From Aspidiotus rigidus (lineage: Eukaryota; Arthropoda; Insecta; Hemiptera; Diaspididae): 64,000 nucleotides of DNA. The notes beneath the pieces were generated by a model. It did not search any database and was not told the origin of the DNA. It saw only the letters and a program-made list of their open reading frames with translations. Numbering within the stretch: the stretch's first letter is position 1; each line of letters starts with the position of its first letter. Below are positions 61,201-64,000 of this stretch, piece by piece. The stretch covers positions 23,389,501 through 23,453,500 of the forward strand of contig JAVHKY010000003.1 of the NCBI GenBank assembly GCA_035079385.1, given 5' to 3'. The position numbers and the translations under genes were made by a program.

Positions 61201-62240
61201 TAATTATGTAGGCTAGTTTGAAAGTCAAGCGGAATGTGTGACGGTAAAACTAAGAGGACCTCGCCATAAAAACGACAAAACACTCATAAATTGATTCGTC
61301 AAATTTCTAAATCAAAGAGAAGCAAGGAGAGAATTTTTGAATAATTAGTAAAAAGTTGAAGTAAATTCTCACGAAGATCTGTAGAGAAGAAATTAAATTT
61401 TAGGTTTTTTGCGAGTGTTTTCATCGTCTGACGAAGCTGAGTTCTTAAGAGCTCCTGGGCAATTGAAACCGTAACCCCCATATCGCATTCATTAATCCTG
61501 TCACTAAGTATAACCCTAAAGATCCTAGTTTTCGCAATTGTTAACTCGGTGTATTACGATGGAGGGGATTCAAAATCCGTAACAGCTAGATAAAAAGTAT
61601 AGTTCAAACCCCAAGACGTAGACAATGTTCCTTCAGATGGTGTCGTATTCTTGAGATTCCGATCTTGAAATTTCCATTCGAAAGAATGACACGATTTTTC
61701 ATTTCGACGTTAAGAGAGCTACCACTTCTTGTCTTAGACCTTGACGATAACACAAGTAAATTATTCGGTTTTATGCTGGTTTTTCGTAGATAAATCAGAT
61801 TCATGCTTCATCTTGCCTACCTCATTAAGAGAGTATTGTCTATTGTTCCAATACTACTTCTGCCCATATTGTCAATCTTTATTTTCCATGATGAAGATGT
61901 AAGTCACAAAATGCAGTGAAAATTGTTCAGGCACGTAGTTGTGAGCAAGTTAAGATTGAGTTAACGCTAGAAAGTCGAACTCTTGTCCTTCACCAGTTTT
62001 AGGAGCCGCGAGAGGATAGGAGAACAGAAGATACCTTATGACACGATCCGAAATGGTGGATCATTGTACGGGGGGCGGGACTCACGCCGTTTAAGACGTA
62101 GAGCTTTTTCAAATATTTACACCTGGTTCATCTTTTTAGTTATTTGAATCAGTATATTATGCTGGTGTTATCAGCCCGCTATATTTTCTCAAGTTTATTT
62201 ATTCACAGATCTTTATTTGCATTTCATAATTAAATTGTCC
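58251..62240. other. Intergenic region between genes C and D
   Basis: 4 kb without a recognisable gene. It has one TGACGTCA (59164-59171) and a degenerate minisatellite-like piece at 60920-61010. Open frames up to 74 codons lack recognisable motifs. Confidence 0.5.
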
Positions 62241-62269
62241 TGTTAACAGAAATTTTCATTCTGACCAAG

Positions 62270-64000
62270 ATGGGATTCTGTAACGGAGTTCTTGAAAATA
62301 TGGAAGTCAAACTGTACGCAAGGAGATGGTTTCTATTAGGATTATTCGTATTATTCACGAGTAACTTTTCGATGCATTGGTTCCAATTTGTAATCATAAC
62401 GAATATTGTGGTCCGATATTACAGCGTTTCTCCAACTTTGGTCGAATGGACTTCGATCATAGTAATGGCGATGCGAGCTTTCTTTCTTTTCCCGGCGCTC
62501 TTCCTTATAGATAAATTGGTGAGTGAATTCGTAATTAAAAATAGCAAAATGTTTATAACGGGGATTCTCCCATCGGTATTCTTCAAATTAATATAATGTC
62601 ACAGGAAACGAAAAATACTCTCGTCATGGCGAGTGCCCTGTGCTTCGTCGGCTCTTCCATTAAAACTTTTTCGGTTTCGCCAGACAAATTTTATCTTGCA
62701 ATGAGTGGTCAAGTATTTTGTGCAGTCTCGTTGATTTTTACTTATAGTCTTATAGGACGATTTTCAGCCGCATGGTTCAGTTCGAGTGAAATTAGTCGAG
62801 CTGGAGCTTTATGTTGCATAGGCGAAACAGTAAGAATGAGACATTCAAAGTCTCTTCCCTTTTTTCTGGCTATATATCGATATTTAATTATCTTAGATTG
62901 GTGCAGCGTTCGCTTACTTACTACCGACAAAATTAGTTCCAGATACTGAAAACCTAGATGAAGTCGGAAAGGGATTACAACAAATGCATTACATTTATAC
63001 GACGTGGGCTCTCTTAATTCTTATTTTGGTTATAATTTGTGAGTTGATCATCGAAGTAAACCACCACCTATATCAATCTAAAGAAAATGTATACATTCTA
63101 TTTTTATCGAATTATACAGTTTTTAAGTCAAAACCGAAACTGCCTCCAAGCGCCGCACAAGCGTATAATAGATCAAGTAATGATCGTCAAGTTTACTCCA
63201 TGGTGAAAAAGCTTCTTACCAATTCTAACTTCGTTCTGTTCGTTCTATCGCAAGGACTGTTCTTCGGATCAGGGTCCAATGCTGTAGGGACGTTGTTGAA
63301 CGAGATGATAGTTACAAATTTTTCAGTTGAGTATCGTATTTGTATGATCACTCTTTTTCCCATTTTATAAATAAAAACGACAAGCCTAATTTTTCTCTCT
63401 TTTTTTCTCTGAAAGAATTCCACTGAACACGCGGGGGCTATCGCCTTTTTGAATCTTCTGAGCGGAATAGTTGGATCGGTGATCCTTGGTTTTATTCAGG
63501 ACAAAACTAGAAAATTCAAGTGAAACTTCGAATCTTTGTCCCCTTCAGATAGATCTTAATGGGAGATTTATTGGCGATTTTCGGTTTTCAGATGCATAGC
63601 TGTCACCCTGTCAGTAGCAAATTGTATAGGTATGGCTTTGTTTACTACAGCGCTAAAAATGGGAAATATTATTTACGTGTACATAACATATGGAATTTAT
63701 GGGTGAGTAAATTAAAATTGATGACAAGGCCTCGATACTAAACGGGATATTTATCTTCTTTTTCCTTTCAAGATTTCTCATGCAAGGATATTACGCGACC
63801 ACCATTCAGATGGGGATCGAATTATCTTTCCCCATCCCAGAGGGAATCACTGTGGCCATAACATCTGTATGTGTAGAATTGGTGTCTATGATTGCCGCTT
63901 CTTTATACGGATTGGCTATGAAAAATTACGGTTATTTGAAATCGAATACCTGCGTGATAATTGTATTGATCGTGAGTACAATTACAGTATGTTTAGTGCC
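62270..64000 (+). CDS. FLVCR-like major facilitator transporter, gene D (3' end beyond window)
   Basis: First 421 residues of a fourth FLVCR-family transporter. Exons: 62270-62518, 62605-62829, 62897-63038, 63120-63325, 63416-63519, 63592-63702, 63773-64000 (cut by the window edge in exon 7). TM1 has SMHWFQFVIITN (Trp37), shared in style with gene C. Exon 2 begins ETKNT, has GRFSAAWFSSSEISRAGAL and ends CIGET, so Thr158 replaces the Gln of genes A and C. The central loop is KPKLPPSAAQ. TM7 reads GSGSNAVGTLLNE (Asn259). TM11 is YYATTIQMGIELSFPIPEGITVA, close to gene C. All introns are short (67-90 bp) and free of repeats, unlike A-C. The start could also be Met11, but Met1 follows directly after a candidate 3' splice site at 62248-62249. 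Substrate unknown. Confidence 0.9.

Overview
The window reads as nuclear DNA of an insect: AT-rich, with small GT-AG introns, several kinds of transposable-element remains, and a piece of extremely AT-rich mitochondrial ND5 that only makes sense with the invertebrate mitochondrial code. The very high AT content of that piece fits groups such as scale insects or Hymenoptera. I lean weakly towards a sap-feeding hemipteran, but the window does not prove it.

The only convincing host genes are four tandem, same-strand paralogues of the FLVCR branch of the major facilitator superfamily (vertebrate FLVCR1/2 carry choline and ethanolamine, and haem has also been reported). Gene A is 11345-17999 (472 aa), gene B 39807-46224 (461 aa), gene C 53562-57986 (463 aa), and gene D runs from 62270 past the right edge. 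I rebuilt each from seven coding exons. All four share the same intron positions and phases (0,0,1,0,2,2) and nearly equal internal exon lengths, and each has a candidate 3' splice site just upstream of its ATG, suggesting a common non-coding first exon. C and D are clearly the closest pair. All four keep the TM1 tryptophan but differ at other positions expected to line the substrate pocket, so substrates may have diverged.

Layout: 1-11 kb holds a MULE-type transposase tail, two decayed LINE fragments, a GGGTAAC-type repeat and the ND5 NUMT inside it. Gene A follows, with an inverted partial copy of its exons 3-4 about 0.7 kb downstream. From 18 to 39.6 kb there is a gene-free, repeat-rich spacer with LINE pieces, an AT minisatellite, hairpin MITEs, a 1.5-kb fold-back element and a 5'-truncated LINE with a readable RNase H domain. 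Gene B carries a 2.5-kb giant inverted repeat in intron 1. Between B and C, two non-autonomous Helitrons lie head to head inside a TA-flanked inverted-repeat element, whose other arm preserves an empty site for one of them. Genes C and D follow at short spacing, with further repeats in the introns of C.

The strongest signals are the transporter array and its pocket changes, the nested Helitrons with an internal empty-site control, the giant inverted repeat, the inverted exon copy that could form RNA complementary to gene A, and dispersed repeat families carrying TGACGTCA palindromes. I saw no rRNA, tRNA or CRISPR array. All coordinates and exon joins were read by eye.
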